DNA of 64,000 nucleotides from Chimonanthus salicifolius (lineage: Eukaryota > Streptophyta > Magnoliopsida > Laurales > Calycanthaceae). The notes under the pieces are model-generated. The model was given only the letters and a program-made list of their open reading frames with translations, ran no database searches and was not told where the DNA came from. The position numbers were made by a program, and so were the translations under genes. The DNA lies in contig CM023537.1 of assembly GCA_013350335.1 (NCBI GenBank), positions 11,650,438 through 11,714,437 of the forward strand, in the 5' to 3' direction. Positions 1 to 13,300 of the stretch are shown in pieces (positions within the stretch are counted from its first letter, which is position 1; every line of letters starts with the position of its first letter).

Positions 1-984
1 TTTATTCTTTATTTATTATTACACAAGTAAGAAAAAAAAAATCTAATTTAATTCTAAGTTCCAAATTTCATAATCGATCAATCTTTATATGTAATCTTGC
101 CTCAATAACGTGGGTCCCTTTAAATCATTGATTTTAATAAATTGTCCTTTATTTCTCTTTTATTAATTTTGTCATTTATCAATTTAAATTCTAGACACTT
201 AAAAATTGAAATTTATTTATTGATTTTGAAATTTAAATAACATATTTCCAATTGAAATTCTAACTTAGGGGAAATTAACAATCTAAGTTGATATTTTATT
301 TTCCATTCCCTTAATTTTAATTTGAAGGGGGTAAATTTGTAAATTCTCATTGAGGGAAAAGTGTGTGAAATAGAGGTCTATTATTCATTCCCTAAATTGA
401 ATTGTGTTAACCCCAAATAAATTTATCAAATTAACTAACAAATCAATTTAGACTAAAATTATTTTCTAAATTAATTTTACCCGTCACTACTGACCCGTTA
501 CTTCGGGTCGGGTCATTACAAGACTGATCCTCATAGATAGACGAAATCACCCATAAGTCTCCTATATCCAGTTAGCCAGGGAGGAGTTGAACCTTAAGAC
601 CTTTCGTTAATCCCATAACGCACAAACGAACTATGCTCCCTGTGTGGGTTAAATATTTTGCCGGCTCTGCGCTGAACAACACTATTTTGGCTATGCTCTT
701 ACAATGGTGAAAAAGAACTCATACAAAAAGGAAAAAATTAATTAGCCTGTATAGCGCTCCAATCACTTGGCAGAACTGGAAAAATGAGCAGTTTCACAAA
801 ATGCCTTAGCTTAAGCCCAAGACCTACACAGGCCATCATAAGGGGCTGATTCTACCCTACATCACAGCCAAATGAATGAATGGATATGAAGACATGTGAA
901 ATGTTACATTGTCCAAAATTGGGCCATTAATTCAACCTCAACTAGAAAGTAAAATCATTGGGCAATTATTTATACCATGGTTAT
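1..984. other. AT-rich flank without a recognised gene
   Basis: AT-rich DNA with no open frame of note. The stretch around 480-700 is more GC-rich and contains a CGGGTCGGGTC block. It looks like decayed repeat DNA, but no element ends could be defined. Confidence 0.5.
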
Positions 985-1505
985 TACAATCTTACGATAC
1001 ACGATTCGTATCTTACGATTCACGATTCGTATCTTACGATTCATACAATATGATAAGAGGAACGATTTGTATCTATCAACAAATCTTAGGATTCGTATAA
1101 ATAATAGAAATATGGGGTTATTAGGAGTGTGAAAGCATGAAACATTTCGTTTTAATGGTTTTTAAGGCTTGATTTGATGAACATATAAGACTTTTCGATT
1201 TTTTGAGAGTTTTTTTAGGTCATTATTGACTTTTCACAGTATAGTTAGATTTTATACTGGTCTTATAATTTTGGGAGTTAGAGCATTGAAATTTGAGCTC
1301 CAATGAACTCATTATATAGAATTCACTCAATATTAAAAGAAAGTTGTAGAATTGTTCATGTTATTATATTTTAGATATATTTTACGTTATTTAATATATT
1401 AAATATTTTTTAGGTAAAACACTTACGAATCTTACGATTTACGATACACGATTTGCGATTCAAGATATGTTAACGATTAATGATACGATTCGATTTTTAC
1501 AACAT
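985..1505. repeat. ACGATTCGTAT-rich repeat element with short tandem units
   Basis: A 21-bp unit (CTTACGAT-A/T-CACGATTCGTAT) is repeated at 991-1011 and 1012-1032, with a partial third copy after it. Related ACGAT words recur at 1421-1495. The two ends look like the degenerate arms of one non-coding element with an AT-rich middle. Superfamily not determined. Confidence 0.45.
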
Positions 1506-1859
1506 TGATTTATACCTTTGATACTTGATCTAATGGCGTGGATGACTGTACTAAGCACTAATTTAGGCTAAATTTGAACCCAATGGCCAAGAATATTATG
1601 TGGAGCAGTTTAGATTGATCATGATACAGACTATATACTTGGTAAGCATTTTGTCCAACCATTTTGTGGTTTCATTCTAAAAATTTGCAATGGTCATGGC
1701 TACATCCACCCAAAAATAATAGAAAGATGTTAATGTTATTTTTTGGGAAATATAGAACACTTATTGTTCAGGAAACAAAGCATTACAAAATTATGGAAGG
1801 TACTCTGCCATTAAAAGGATGGACATGCAACCCCCTACTTTGAATCCCCTATGACCATT

Positions 1860-2640
1860 ACTCAACTAGATGCTTGATCCAGGTGCCGCCTATCCTTCAT
1901 GATCCATTTCTGGGTCTGCTAAGGTGCCGGGTCGTACCAGATTTGCAATGTTTCTTGTCTCATTCTGGCAAGATGGTGGACTGCTCTTTTCACCTTGTTC
2001 AAGCAGTGAAGGATTTGGCATTGTGTCTGACTGGATTAGAGTTTTCAGCTTCTTCTAGTCCTTCATGAGGCCCCATTTAGGTAACTGCTGATGACAGATG
2101 CTGTCTAGCAATTTGCAGTCATTGATCTCTATCGATTCCTGCATGATATACTGCTCTGAGAAGATTAATCCTCTTAGAAATGCAGTCATTTCAGCTAGCT
2201 TGGTTTCGCCTTATCGAGCAGTCCTGCATGAGAAGATGGTACATGATCCTGGGATCATGCACTAATCCATCAGATCCTTCTTCACTGGTCTGTGGGAAGC
2301 TTGCTTCGTCAAAAATCTGACGGAGTTCTGAATTGGGAGGGTTACCAAAAACATTTTTGAGATCTTCCCATGCTAATCTATTCTCCAGTGGAAGATACTG
2401 CCTTTTCCCATTCTTCCTTTGCCTTTATGATATGATTGATAACTCTATGGCAGTTTGAAACTATCTATTTTGAAGGTACAAGGGTTTCTAGAGAACCAAA
2501 TAAACTGTAGTGTTCAAGCTATTTTGGTAAACATCATGATTTAGAAGTTGCTAATGCCATGCTTCCAGGCCTTGAATCTGCAGCAGCTGAAAAGAAAGAG
2601 GTAATCACTTGTTCCTTCCTGATTCTATCAGAAGGCATGG
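1860..2640 (-). pseudogene. Decayed LINE fragment (RNase H region), antisense
   Basis: Read on the minus strand, this stretch gives broken RNase H-like protein with several stops and frameshifts. Recognisable pieces are DPRIMYHLLMQDCSIRRNQ, then EMTAFLRGLIFSEQ, INDCKLLDSI, and in a shifted frame HCLNKVKRAVHHLARMRQ. This order and these words resemble the C-terminal RNase H domain of plant L1-type LINEs. No intact frame remains. The family assignment rests on pattern recognition only. Confidence 0.5.
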
Positions 2641-3242
2641 CATAATGCTTAATACGAATAATGAAATTGGATTCCTGCTTTTACAAAGACAAGTTTATAT
2701 GATTTTGGTAAACAGCGCAACATACTTCTCTGGCCGGAATGTCTATACTAATGATATATAGGTAAGGCGATAGTGGATCACTCTCTCGAAAGTCGAAGCA
2801 CCTATTGTGCTCTAAATAGGCCGCTTGATCGGTTAATCCTGGAGCTTTAAAGGACCATTCCATTGGAAAGTTCTATATTTGAATATGGAGTCTGCCAAAA
2901 TCATCTTTATTGAATTAAGAAAACTATATTTTAAAGATTTTTAAATTTTAATCACTTTAAATTGTTTTTAATTTTAAATATTATACTTTTTAAAAATACA
3001 TTTTGGTTGATGTGATTAAAATGACCTCCATGGGCCCTACGTCAAGTATAGTTTTTTTTTCAACAAACTTTTCATATGAAATCAAAGTAGACTCTCGGTA
3101 GAGATGCACTCGACGTTTCAATTTTAATTTATCCACCGATAATCAATTTGCTCTCCAAATGTTGAATGTTTTGAATCCAATTGTGACTCCACAATTCGAG
3201 TCATTTGGATTGGCAAGAAATAATTTGACACAAAGTTAAATA

Positions 3243-3432
3243 CTCCCTCAGTCATAATTTAGTTGTCTTATATGGATTTTGAAATTATTTTAAAATAATT
3301 GTCGTATTTATATTAGAGTACCATAAAGCGTGTTGAAAATGGATAAGATCACATGAAGTGCTAGTTTTATATAGAGAGTTTCTTAAAAAATACAAATGTT
3401 TTAAATGAGACAACTAAAATGAGGCAGAGGAG
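3243..3432. mobile_element. Stowaway-type MITE (Tc1/mariner)
   Basis: The element begins CTCCCTCAGTCATAATTTAG and ends with the inverted form ACTAAAATGAGGCAGAGGAG. It is flanked by TA at 3241-3242 and 3433-3434. The CTCCCTC(C/A)GT terminus, the TA target and the 190-bp size are typical of Stowaway MITEs. No coding capacity. Confidence 0.85.
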
Positions 3433-3680
3433 TATAATAAGTTAAACATGTAGATGGGAGTAATCTTTTATTAAATTAGGGTGTTTAAGTAGCAAACATT
3501 GAAATTTAAATTGATAATGATATTTTAGACTTTTCAAAGATCAAAATTCTAGTGAAACTTTCAGTCTTATCAAATTCCGACTAAAATTTAGATTTTATTA
3601 AAGTTAGAAAACTATATTTAATTTTTTAAAGACTACTAATAATTAAAATTTTAGTCGGACACAATTTTCATATTTTAAAA

Positions 3681-3845
3681 AGCTCAACTGATTGCCTCTC
3701 ACCTCAGGAAGGGGGAGGTTGAAGGGGGAGGTTGCAGGTTCGAGCTCCCATGGTCTAACCTTGGTGTGCCATAGGGGTTGTGGGTTCATCCGTAGAGATT
3801 TTAGTAGGACTTTTTCTGAATTTCTCATATGTAAATTCAAAAAAA
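3681..3845 (+). mobile_element. tRNA-derived SINE, family 1
   Basis: A Pol III-like A-box region (GCTCAACTGATTGCC) is followed by a near-perfect B box (GGTTCGAGCTCC, about 3738-3749). The tail matches a second copy at 55588-55745 (ATCCGTAGA, TTTTAGTAGGACT, TTTCTGAATTT). A short GAAGGGGGAGGTTG duplication lies between the A and B boxes in this copy only. Confidence 0.65.
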
Positions 3846-4726
3846 TAAAATATAAAACTACCAATAATTTCATGATATCAAATCAACAATTTCATGATAG
3901 CAAATTAACTTAAAATTAAAAAATAACTCAAATGGCATTCGATGGTTGAGATCATTGGAAGCGTAAGTCGACCACTCAATGGTGGGCCACTCGATCTCAG
4001 GAGAACAATTTCCGGTGCTCCGGAGGTGCATTTATGATAGATAAGATACCATTAACGGCCATGTGATATCAGATGAAAAAATCTAGACACCCACGCGTCG
4101 AGACTGGAGATCGCCTTTCTGTCTCTTAACGTAAACGGCACTGAAACTAATAATTAAATCCAAAACTTGGCTTTGATCAAATAAAAAATATATTTAACTT
4201 AAAATTTTCATTAAACAAAAGAATAAATTTTAGATTTTTCAAATGTTAAATGCCAATGCCATTAAATATTTATATCCATTTCATCTAAAGAAAATAAATA
4301 AATACCGTAAAAAATATTCTCTTCCAATCATCTTCTTTATCATGTAAGTATTTCATTTCAATAAATGCTATTTTCTAAATTTATTAAATCTACAAACTCT
4401 ATTTTAATTTTGATTAAGTCAGTAGAACGATTAGATATTGTTTATTAGAAAATAAAAGGAGAAAACCGAGAGTTCTCGTGACTCGATTGAGTCAGGCTAG
4501 CACTTGATAAATGGAAGGAGAAAAAGGCAGACATGGGAACAGCGCCAGAAAGAAAGAAAGCCGAATCTGGAAAGTTGTTTCACCTGAAAGTTCCTCACTT
4601 CCTTTCACTCCCTTTTCACCTTTCAACCTCTCTCTCTCTCTCTCTGAGATTCGCTTGTAACTGTTTCTGGTTCGAAATTCGCATTGATGGAACCTTTACG
4701 TTTCCCCTCAAAGGGGAATCGAAACG
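3846..4726 (+). promoter_or_regulatory. Upstream region and probable 5' UTR of ISA3
   Basis: Non-coding DNA directly before the isoamylase start. No convincing TATA box was found. A CT microsatellite at about 4627-4648 probably lies in the 5' UTR. An upstream ATG at 4533 opens a 105-codon frame that overlaps the true start codon in another frame and could act as an upstream ORF. Transcript start not determinable from sequence. Confidence 0.45.
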
Positions 4727-7384
4727 ATGCTCCACTCATCCTTGTGCGATTCAAGAGCTAAAGCCACTCTTCCCTCCTCACATGCTTCTGTTCTTTCGGT
4801 TCGTTCTTCCTCTTCTTCTTCGACTATGGGGTACGTGCATGTTCTCTTAGAATCTCTGTTTATTTTTTTTACCCTGTGAATTTGAAGTGATTTCGCACTG
4901 AAACTGGTGAAAACTGCTTCTTCTTTGATTTTTGTTTGGGATTGAAAGCAGAGTGAGGTTACTTTGACTTCCGCTATTATTAGGAGATTTCATTTCTATT
5001 TTGGTTTTCTTCTTTTATGGGTAATGTAAAGGAGATTTCATGTTTAGAATTTAGAGATATAGTCCATATAAAGGTAGACAGTGTAAAAACTAAAAAGGAA
5101 GAAAATAAAAAGTTCATCAGTGATTGGATAATCCAGATTGTTCATCTGGTGGGTCCACCTAGATGGATTTGATATGAAAACTGTTTGAATTTAGAAAGCG
5201 CTGAGAAATGATCCTTTGAGAACACTCAAAAATGAGAACTGAGTGGGCATTTTTTTGTTGTGTCACGAGGAAGGGTTAGTCGGAAAGGTTTCTGCTTGGA
5301 CGAAGGCCTACCCAGATGTCAACTTAGCTGGATCATTTAAGTACGTCCACATGCCACAGAGATTTTGCAGTGTCACTTAATGGTTAGTGCAACTCGAATG
5401 GAGTCAAATTAGATAGATATCCAGAGCTAAATTGATAGAGATCCAGTTCACAGGGGATACTACGGTTTGGGTTGAAGGACTTTTCAGGTGACGGTGGCAG
5501 GGGATGGATGTTAATGTCGGTTCCACATAAAGTGCTCAATGAGTTCTAAAGGGTAATTATCTTTTAGTCCCCAACATTAAGTGTACCCATATTACGTACT
5601 CTTGGGGTAGTTTTACTCCACCGTAGAAAGATAACATGTGGTTTCTAGTGTCAGTAAAACTTGGTGTCTACCTACTTCAATAGCATCCTAATCTAAAAGC
5701 TATGAAATGGTGGTCAACGTAGAAGTTATTTGTTGACAATTCAATTTCTAGCAGGTCGATTAGATGGCTAAACTGTTTATGAGGTTAATGTTTTTGTGAA
5801 AATGTGTGCCATCAACTTGGCCCATATACATTCTCCATTTCCATAAATCATATTTGATTGCCCCATTCACCGGCTCCACTATAGAAAGGGAATATATAGA
5901 TTCACATGTTCACTAAAAATGGAAATTTGGTGAAGATCAACATACAAATCACTTTTGACTGTTCAATTTTTGTTGTTAGATCATATTGTTGGTAGTCTTG
6001 AACGGAGCTAATTTTTTGTGAACATTTGAATTCAGATTTTCTCTTTCTAAGATGGAGGCTAATGAACCTCATGGACATAGCATGTTTTAGAACAATGCAC
6101 TTAAATGCCTGGGTAAAACTTTTGGGCTACATTTTGCTCTATATGTTTACCTAAATTTAATTCCTATCTATCTTATTTTTGGATTTTCTTTTTTTCTTTT
6201 TTTAATTTGAATGAATGAGCATGATCTGTGTGGCCTAGATAATGATGCATGAGGAACAAACCACCATCATCATAAAAATCTATCATGGGTCAGCTTTGTG
6301 ATTTTGGTTTTTATTTCATCCTTATTTATGGCTACATTCTCATTCTCATACTAGCTACCATGTCGTTTTTGTCAATTTCATTTCAAGTTTTTTGGGTTTT
6401 CCCTTCTAATTCCTTGTTGCAGAGGCTATTTCTTTCCTCTTATAAATTAGCCAGAAATCCCTCAGTTGATGTCGATGTGCAATGGACATCTACTAGGGAC
6501 TTTGTCATGATTTTTTCCCTATAAAATCGTCCCTAATTAAGTCAAATAAATTAGGGGTTAATGCAGATCCTTATAGTCTCTTGTAGCTGATTCATCTCTT
6601 TATACTTCATTTTTTTTCCTTTTCAAAAAAAGATAGTAATGTGGCTCAAACCCATAACCTTTTTCCTTGCGATGATGGACACTTGCCAAATATGCTACAT
6701 GCTTATTTTCACCTATTGACGTAGGAACTGCTCCCATGTTCCTTGGTGCCTTCTATGATCCAACTTCTGCACTCATACTCCTCGTTCTCTTGAATTGGTA
6801 TTTGCACAACTTTGATCCTGATTTTAGTGATCTCTACTGTTAGATTGAATCACCATTTTCTTGTTAAAACCTCAGATCTTTCAAACCTTAAGTCAATAGC
6901 TATCATCATCCAATCATCTTAATTCCGAGGTATATCTCAGTCCATAATCAGCCATTTGATGAGACTAGTGCACCATAAGGAAGTTTCTTTAAATGTTCAT
7001 TATAAATACGTATGTTTGTTCAAGTTTTGTGTTTTTTTTCAAATTGTTTTTTGCTGGCTGTGGATGACAGGCACATGTTTGGTAATTTTTGAACTACTTT
7101 TGAATTTACTCCACAGGTGGGTGTTAAGCAAAATTGCTTGTTCAGGCATCAGACAGGGATGCAGTAAGGCATGGCTTCTCATCTTGAGATAATGTGTTTG
7201 AAAGCTTATGTTTCGTCGTCTTCATATTTCTATTGTCGTTGCACTACTACTGCTATTATTTTTTGAGCTTTGGGTTCTGAATTCAAGGGTTGGTCTTGTT
7301 CTGGCTTAGGTTAGACAAAGGGGCCCTGTCAAGTCAAAGGATACTTACGTTTATGGTCAACGTGCCCAAGAAAGCATGCTTGAG
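4727..7384 (+). other. ISA3: ISA3 exons 1-3: transit peptide and N-terminal segment
   Basis: Exon 1 starts [19 protein letters not shown] and is rich in Ser and Arg, with few acidic residues, as in chloroplast transit peptides. An 18-nt microexon at 7146-7163 has a good acceptor (TTGCTTGTTCAG) and donor (GTAAGG). Two phase-consistent solutions exist: exon 1 to 4830 with exon 3 from 7315, or exon 1 to 4834 with exon 3 from 7310. The first uses the better donor. The longer exon 2 beginning at 7117 does not keep frame. Exon 3 gives [17 protein letters not shown]. Intron 1 (about 2.3 kb) shows no recognisable element. Confidence 0.6.
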
Positions 7385-10300
7385 GTAGCTTTCACTTGCA
7401 GAATAATTCTCTCACCGTATTCATTTTATTGTCATATATTTGTATTTTAAGCTGCATGGAATGAATGAATTACTCATGATTAGAGGATATGGAGCCATTG
7501 GAAATTGGTATTATCAAATGAGATAAATAGCAACTTGTTATTAGCATTGGAATGGAAGCTGTGAGTGAAAACTGGGACAATGTAATACTGTCTATATTGG
7601 CATGTTAATCATATCATTCTTAAATTCCAATAAACTGAGAAGAATTATAGAAATTTATGAGTCATTTTCTCATAGAAGCATTAAACAGATTTGATCATAG
7701 CCTAACAAATCCCTATCATAGAATTACCAGATTGCTTTTCTTGATTATTTTCCCCTTCTGACCTTCTAATCCTTCAGAGTACCCCTTAAGATGGATAATG
7801 CTGACACACTGTTAGCAAATCACACTATGTATCTGATGATTATCCTTATCAAATGATAACATTAGAGACCTTGATATGATGGATTCACAGAAGTAATTTG
7901 TTGGTGATCAGGGTGCAATTCCAGTCATGATAATTGGGGTGGAAGCAAGCATAATCAATTAGCTCTATGAAGGATTCATCCCCATAATAGTCAAATGCTT
8001 GTTTAATTAGTTAATTAGCATTTTAAAGCATATGCATATTTTATGGCCCTCTGACATTTTTGGAGTAGTGGCTGGATCTAGCTAGTAAAGTCCTTGGCTG
8101 TATGGGTATTTACCACTCAGGGTCTTATGCAAATTACTTTTAATCAATTCATACTCAAAAGAACTTCCGTTTCACATTTACCTTTCATAATTTCCGTACA
8201 TTCTTTTTTCTTTTATTAGAATTTTGTTTCTCTGTTGAAAAGGAAGAAAAGAAAATGCTTCATTTCAAAGTTTGTGCATCTTGCTCTGCCCATTGTTTCT
8301 TATCTACATTGACACTTTTTTCTACTAATCTTTATGCGTGACCAGAGTACAATGGTTTCAGGTTCTACAATTTAATTTCTTCTTTATTACTATAACCTGT
8401 ACTTCTATATATTTATATCTTTTCTCAAGTAAGTTCTTCCTTTTTCCATGTCATCTATGCTTGCTCTTGTCTCTAGAACTTATAATAATCCATATGTTGT
8501 GGAATGATTTTAATATATTTTGGTTTCTTACTCAATAGAAAATGGATTATAAAGTTGATTATAAACACATGATACATTTTGATACTTATTTTTGTTGTTT
8601 TTTGTGATCCTAGGAAGAGACTTCTCAAATTTCTGAAGTCGGCACATTATTCAAAGTCTCTCCAGGCCAGGCTTTCCCACTAGGAGTATCTGAACTGGAA
8701 AATGGGATAAACTTTGCCATTTTTTCGCAGCATGCATCCTCCGTTACACTTTGCTTGTCACTTCCAAGAGGTGATTCTATTCTTTACTTTCCACAAAATC
8801 CTCTGCTACATTCAGTGGGAATAACTTGTGTTCATGTTGCTTGGTGTCACCACTGGTTTTTCCATCTTAAATTATGTTCCTTTCCGTGGAATGCTTGAAT
8901 ATGATTGCTCAGCATTTTGAACCTGAGATTTCTTGATATACCCACTTGCTGATCTTAAGATTTTTTTTAAAAATAAAGCCAGGATTATAGATTTGTCATT
9001 TCATTTTGCTTCCAGATATCACTATATTTCATCATTCACATCATTAAAATGTTAGAAAATAATGAGATGCATACCTTTAGAAGCATTGGATTGAATTGAC
9101 ATTTTACTACAATGGTTAGACCAAATATATTGGAGGAAACAATCGATATCAGAAATCCAAGAGTCAACTACAAGAGAGTGACTCTGTTCTATTTCATTCC
9201 TCAACATCCATAGGCAAGGATGGACTTCTTCTAATCCTTTCCTAACCCACTAGGAGAAAAAGGTCTCTCTCTCTCTCTCTCTCTCCTCACTTGAATTGAA
9301 TTGGATGTGGGAGCCTATCCCTTTTGTGGGGAGAGGCTAGAGAAGAAAAGGAAGGAGGAGATAAAAGAGGAGGTTTTTTCCTAAATTGGGACTTGACCAA
9401 AAATATCTTCTAAGCAATTCATTATGATCTATATGGCGGGTGTGATTAGCAATTGTTCCATGTGGTTCTAGTTTTTTGTTTGAGAGGTTTTGGTTTTTGC
9501 TAGGATAATGTGCCTATGTAATTTTTTATTGTTTGTAAGGTTTTTGGCTGGTATAGGTCTCTCATACTAGCCATCTTTGCTGTACTGTTTATGATTCCAT
9601 GTTTCACACCCTGTTTTCTTCTAAAAAATAGTATGCCAGGTGGCACAAGTGGGACCCACGAAATCCTACATTAAAATGCATTGGTAATGTATTTCATTTT
9701 AGATAATGTTCCATGTTTCTTATTACCATAGAATAATTTTCTTAATGGTTTGATGGGAGTTTAAGAAATGATTCCAACAATTCCTTCTTGCAATTTAGAT
9801 CTGTTTTCACTTATCAAGTTGTTTAGAAAAGAAAAATCTCATTTAAAGTGCATGTGCAGAAGGGTGTTGGACATTCTTTGGCTCATCTTCTGAACATCAT
9901 GAAATGATCCCTACCAGAAAACAAAGTTCCTCAAATTCTACAACTTTTGGTTTTATCATCAACAAAGAAAGTTGAATGTTAAATTTCAGTTGCCACTTTG
10001 ATAATTTATCCTAGTTTGAAGTTGATGGTTGCAAAATGCCTTATATGAGCATTTATTGGATTCTAGGATGCCACCAGAATTACTTCTTACGTCTTTCGGT
10101 TCATTCTAATATGTTTCCTCAGGGGGAAAACATGGGAAATAGATGCTGCAATGATGGAGATTGAATTGGATACCAAGATGAACAAGACAGGTGACATATG
10201 GCATGTCTGTGTAGAGGTAACTAGTCGTTACTCTGAGATTTCTTCATTGACATTGTCGATTTTGTGCCTGTTGTTATGTTTGAATAACCCAATTTGAAGT

Positions 10301-13300
10301 TGTATTGGTCTGCATATGATGTAGCTTTTGTTTCCACTTCTCTGTTTTGTTCTTTCTAAACAATATCTTTAAATTATAGGATTTGCCTCGATATGGTGTT
10401 CTTTATGGCTATCGTATTGATGGTCCTCGTGGATGGAAAGGGGGGCACCGGTTTGACAGCAGTGTTGTCCTTTTAGATCCTTATGCAAAACTGATTGAAG
10501 GTCGGCGAATTTTTGGAGATGTTAGCAACAAGATGTCCAAGTTTCTTGGTACTTATGATTTCAATTCCTTACCTTTTGATTGGGGAGTTGATTACAAGCC
10601 TCCAAATATACATGAGGTAAGCCTGATAAAATACCTAAAGAAAAATATTCTCATTATTTTTTATCATATTCTGATTGGTCCATTGTGTTGGAATATATTT
10701 AGATTATCCTAATTATAATGTAATTAGGATTCTAGTTTGGGTTTATCTCTATTAAGAGATCTATTTAGATTACAAGTGTAATTGCCCTAGGGTCGGCTAA
10801 GGCTATATATAGTTGTGTAATACTCTTTAATGAATACAATTTTCTCTTTTCTAACATGGTATCAGAGCAGGTTACGACTCTAGTTTGAGAGTCGATTTCA
10901 CGTGGGTTATTTCTCTCCCTCTGCCCGGCAGAGGGAGAGCTCCGACTGAAACAGATGGGTGGGTTGAACCTCTCTGTCGGCATCAGCCCTATGGAAAAAA
11001 AATACCACAAGAGACTCTCTTCCAGTTCCGCCTCTTCTCAGGCGAGATTTGCGCCCAGCCAACGTCGCTGACGGTCTTGTTCAACCGTGATTCATCACTG
11101 ATCACTGTTCTGTTGTGGATCTGGTTCCAAACAAAAAAAAAAAAACAAAGGAAGAAAGTCAGATCTGCAGCTACCATCTGCAAATCAGTCTTGGTCTTTT
11201 CTCGACGCTGATCGGATACAGTGAAGGCCGAAATCTTGGACCGTTTTTGCGGCTGCCTCACCAACTGAAGTATGTCTTCAGATCTGCACTTACAGATCTA
11301 TTCTTGCTTGCATCAAGCCCTCTTTCCAACGTCGTTGCAGCCTCTCCTGTTGGGTGTTTCTCCACCCCCGCTACGCCCTTCGTCACCTCTGCAACATCCG
11401 GCGTCCATCTCGCCCGATCTACAATCAGCCCAGGTTTGGGCAGAGTCTCGGATCCCCATTCTTGGCCGGCTTGTCCGACGTCAGCAACGTCCGTCAGGTC
11501 GGTTCTTCTCAATCTGTTGTGAGCCGTTCACTGTCCATTGCTGCCTCGCCGCTTCCTACTGCTGCACTTACATCTGAGAATCCTCTACCTATTGCGGTTC
11601 TCGCTGCCCCAACGGTGGGCCTGCAACTACCTTGCCCACCAGATTTGCGGCGGATATAGCCGAGTCTTCTTCTCTCCCTCTACCAGAGGAGTTTCATCGA
11701 CAGAGGGAGGGAGGGAGAGCCATTCTGCTGATCGCTTTCAGATCTGATTCAGATCAGTTGTAACTGATTTTTCATCGGCTTCTAACCCAGATCTGAGATC
11801 TGCTGCCCACATCCTGCCTTGCAATAGCCACTGAGTGGTTTAAAATCGAAAAAATCCAAGTTGAGGGAGGGACATGTTCGACTGTTTGGCGTGTTGATCT
11901 CGTGTTTGATTTTTCGGTGGTTCCGCCACCAGATCTGCCATCAACGTTGTTGCTCGGATCTCCCGCACTGGGCTGACGCTTCAGCCCTTGTTTCATTCCT
12001 GAGACATTCACATGCACCGACCATATTGAAAGAGGATCACCACTCGCGCTGCCTCTGCTCCACAATAGCCGCTCTCTGCAATAAAGGAGAGCAGAAACAC
12101 ACCCAGATCTGAATGGATTTGGGATCTCACTGGACGTCGCTGCACCATTGTTGCAGCCCTCTGCTGCTGTTCCGATTCAGACGACGCCTGGACTATCTGG
12201 CACACTTTCTTTCGGTCCCTCTTCTGCTGTGCCCTGTTTGAATAATAATTCAACTCTTAAAGATTGAGTGGTGTCTTTTTGATGAACTTTCAGATAGATT
12301 CATCTGATATGCATACAAAGATTGCCAGCTACATTCACCACTTGTTTTGGAGTGGTTCAAATTGAATAGCTCATGGTTGGATGATCCCGATTTGGCCACA
12401 AGATCTACCGACGGTCTCTATCTTTCCCATCGCCGCTCGGGAACAACACATCTTACAAATCTGGACAAAAAATGGACCAGGTTTTTTTAGTGAACAGAAG
12501 ATAGGGGGAGCTAGAAGACTGCTCATTTTTTGGTCAGTTCCAACATTTATTTGTTGATATGTGCCATCCACATCTCCTTCGGCTCTTGGAGCCCATCAGT
12601 GTTGTTGCACCATTGCTTCCCTGTAGTTCAGAATGCCAGGCCTTTTTGTTGCTACTGTAACTGTGCAGGTGTATGCACAGTGGGCGATTTGATGTCTCTC
12701 GATCATCGTTCACCAATCACGATTCAAACCTCGTGTTTTTTACTGTTTCTTCTCGCCACAATCTGCGAGATCTGTGCCATGAAGAAAGGGGGAGAATTGA
12801 AGAAAGGGACACAAATTGCCCTTCTCATCCTAACATTCTCCTACTTTGTTTAAGCGAAGAAAGGGACACATTTTTGTCGTTTCTCGAAAATGAGACGGCA
12901 TGTTTTGGACACATGTCCGTTTGTTGTGGAATTCATCCACTCCTTTTATCTAGAGGACTGATTTGTCCCAAACTTTTGCTGATCCTTTTATGGTTTCAGC
13001 GCCTTTGTTGGCCTTCATGGCTACAACCTTTGCTAACCTTTCATGGTTACAGTTTTTGCTGGCCTTTTATTGCTACAGTGTCATTTGCTGGCGTTTCATA
13101 GCTACAGCCCCATTTGCTGGCCTTTCGTGGTTACAGCCTCATTTGCTGGCCTTTCATGGTTGCAGCCCCTATTTGCTGGTCTTTTATGGTTACAGCCTCA
13201 TTTGCTGGCATTTCATGGTTGCAGCTCCATTTGCTGGCCTTTCATGGTTGCAGCCCCATTTGCTGGGCTTTTAAGGCTACAACTATTGTTCACTGGCTTT

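Noticed and set aside
10123..10142. A 1-nt frameshift in ISA3 between exons 4 and 5
   Set aside because: It disappears when the acceptor at 10141-10142 is used, which restores a stop-free frame, so a pseudogene call is not needed.
11115..12853. Multiple 80-140 codon frames in the intron-6 element
   Set aside because: They are Ser/Pro/Leu-rich shadows of GC-richer non-coding sequence; frames overlap on both strands with no domain recognised.
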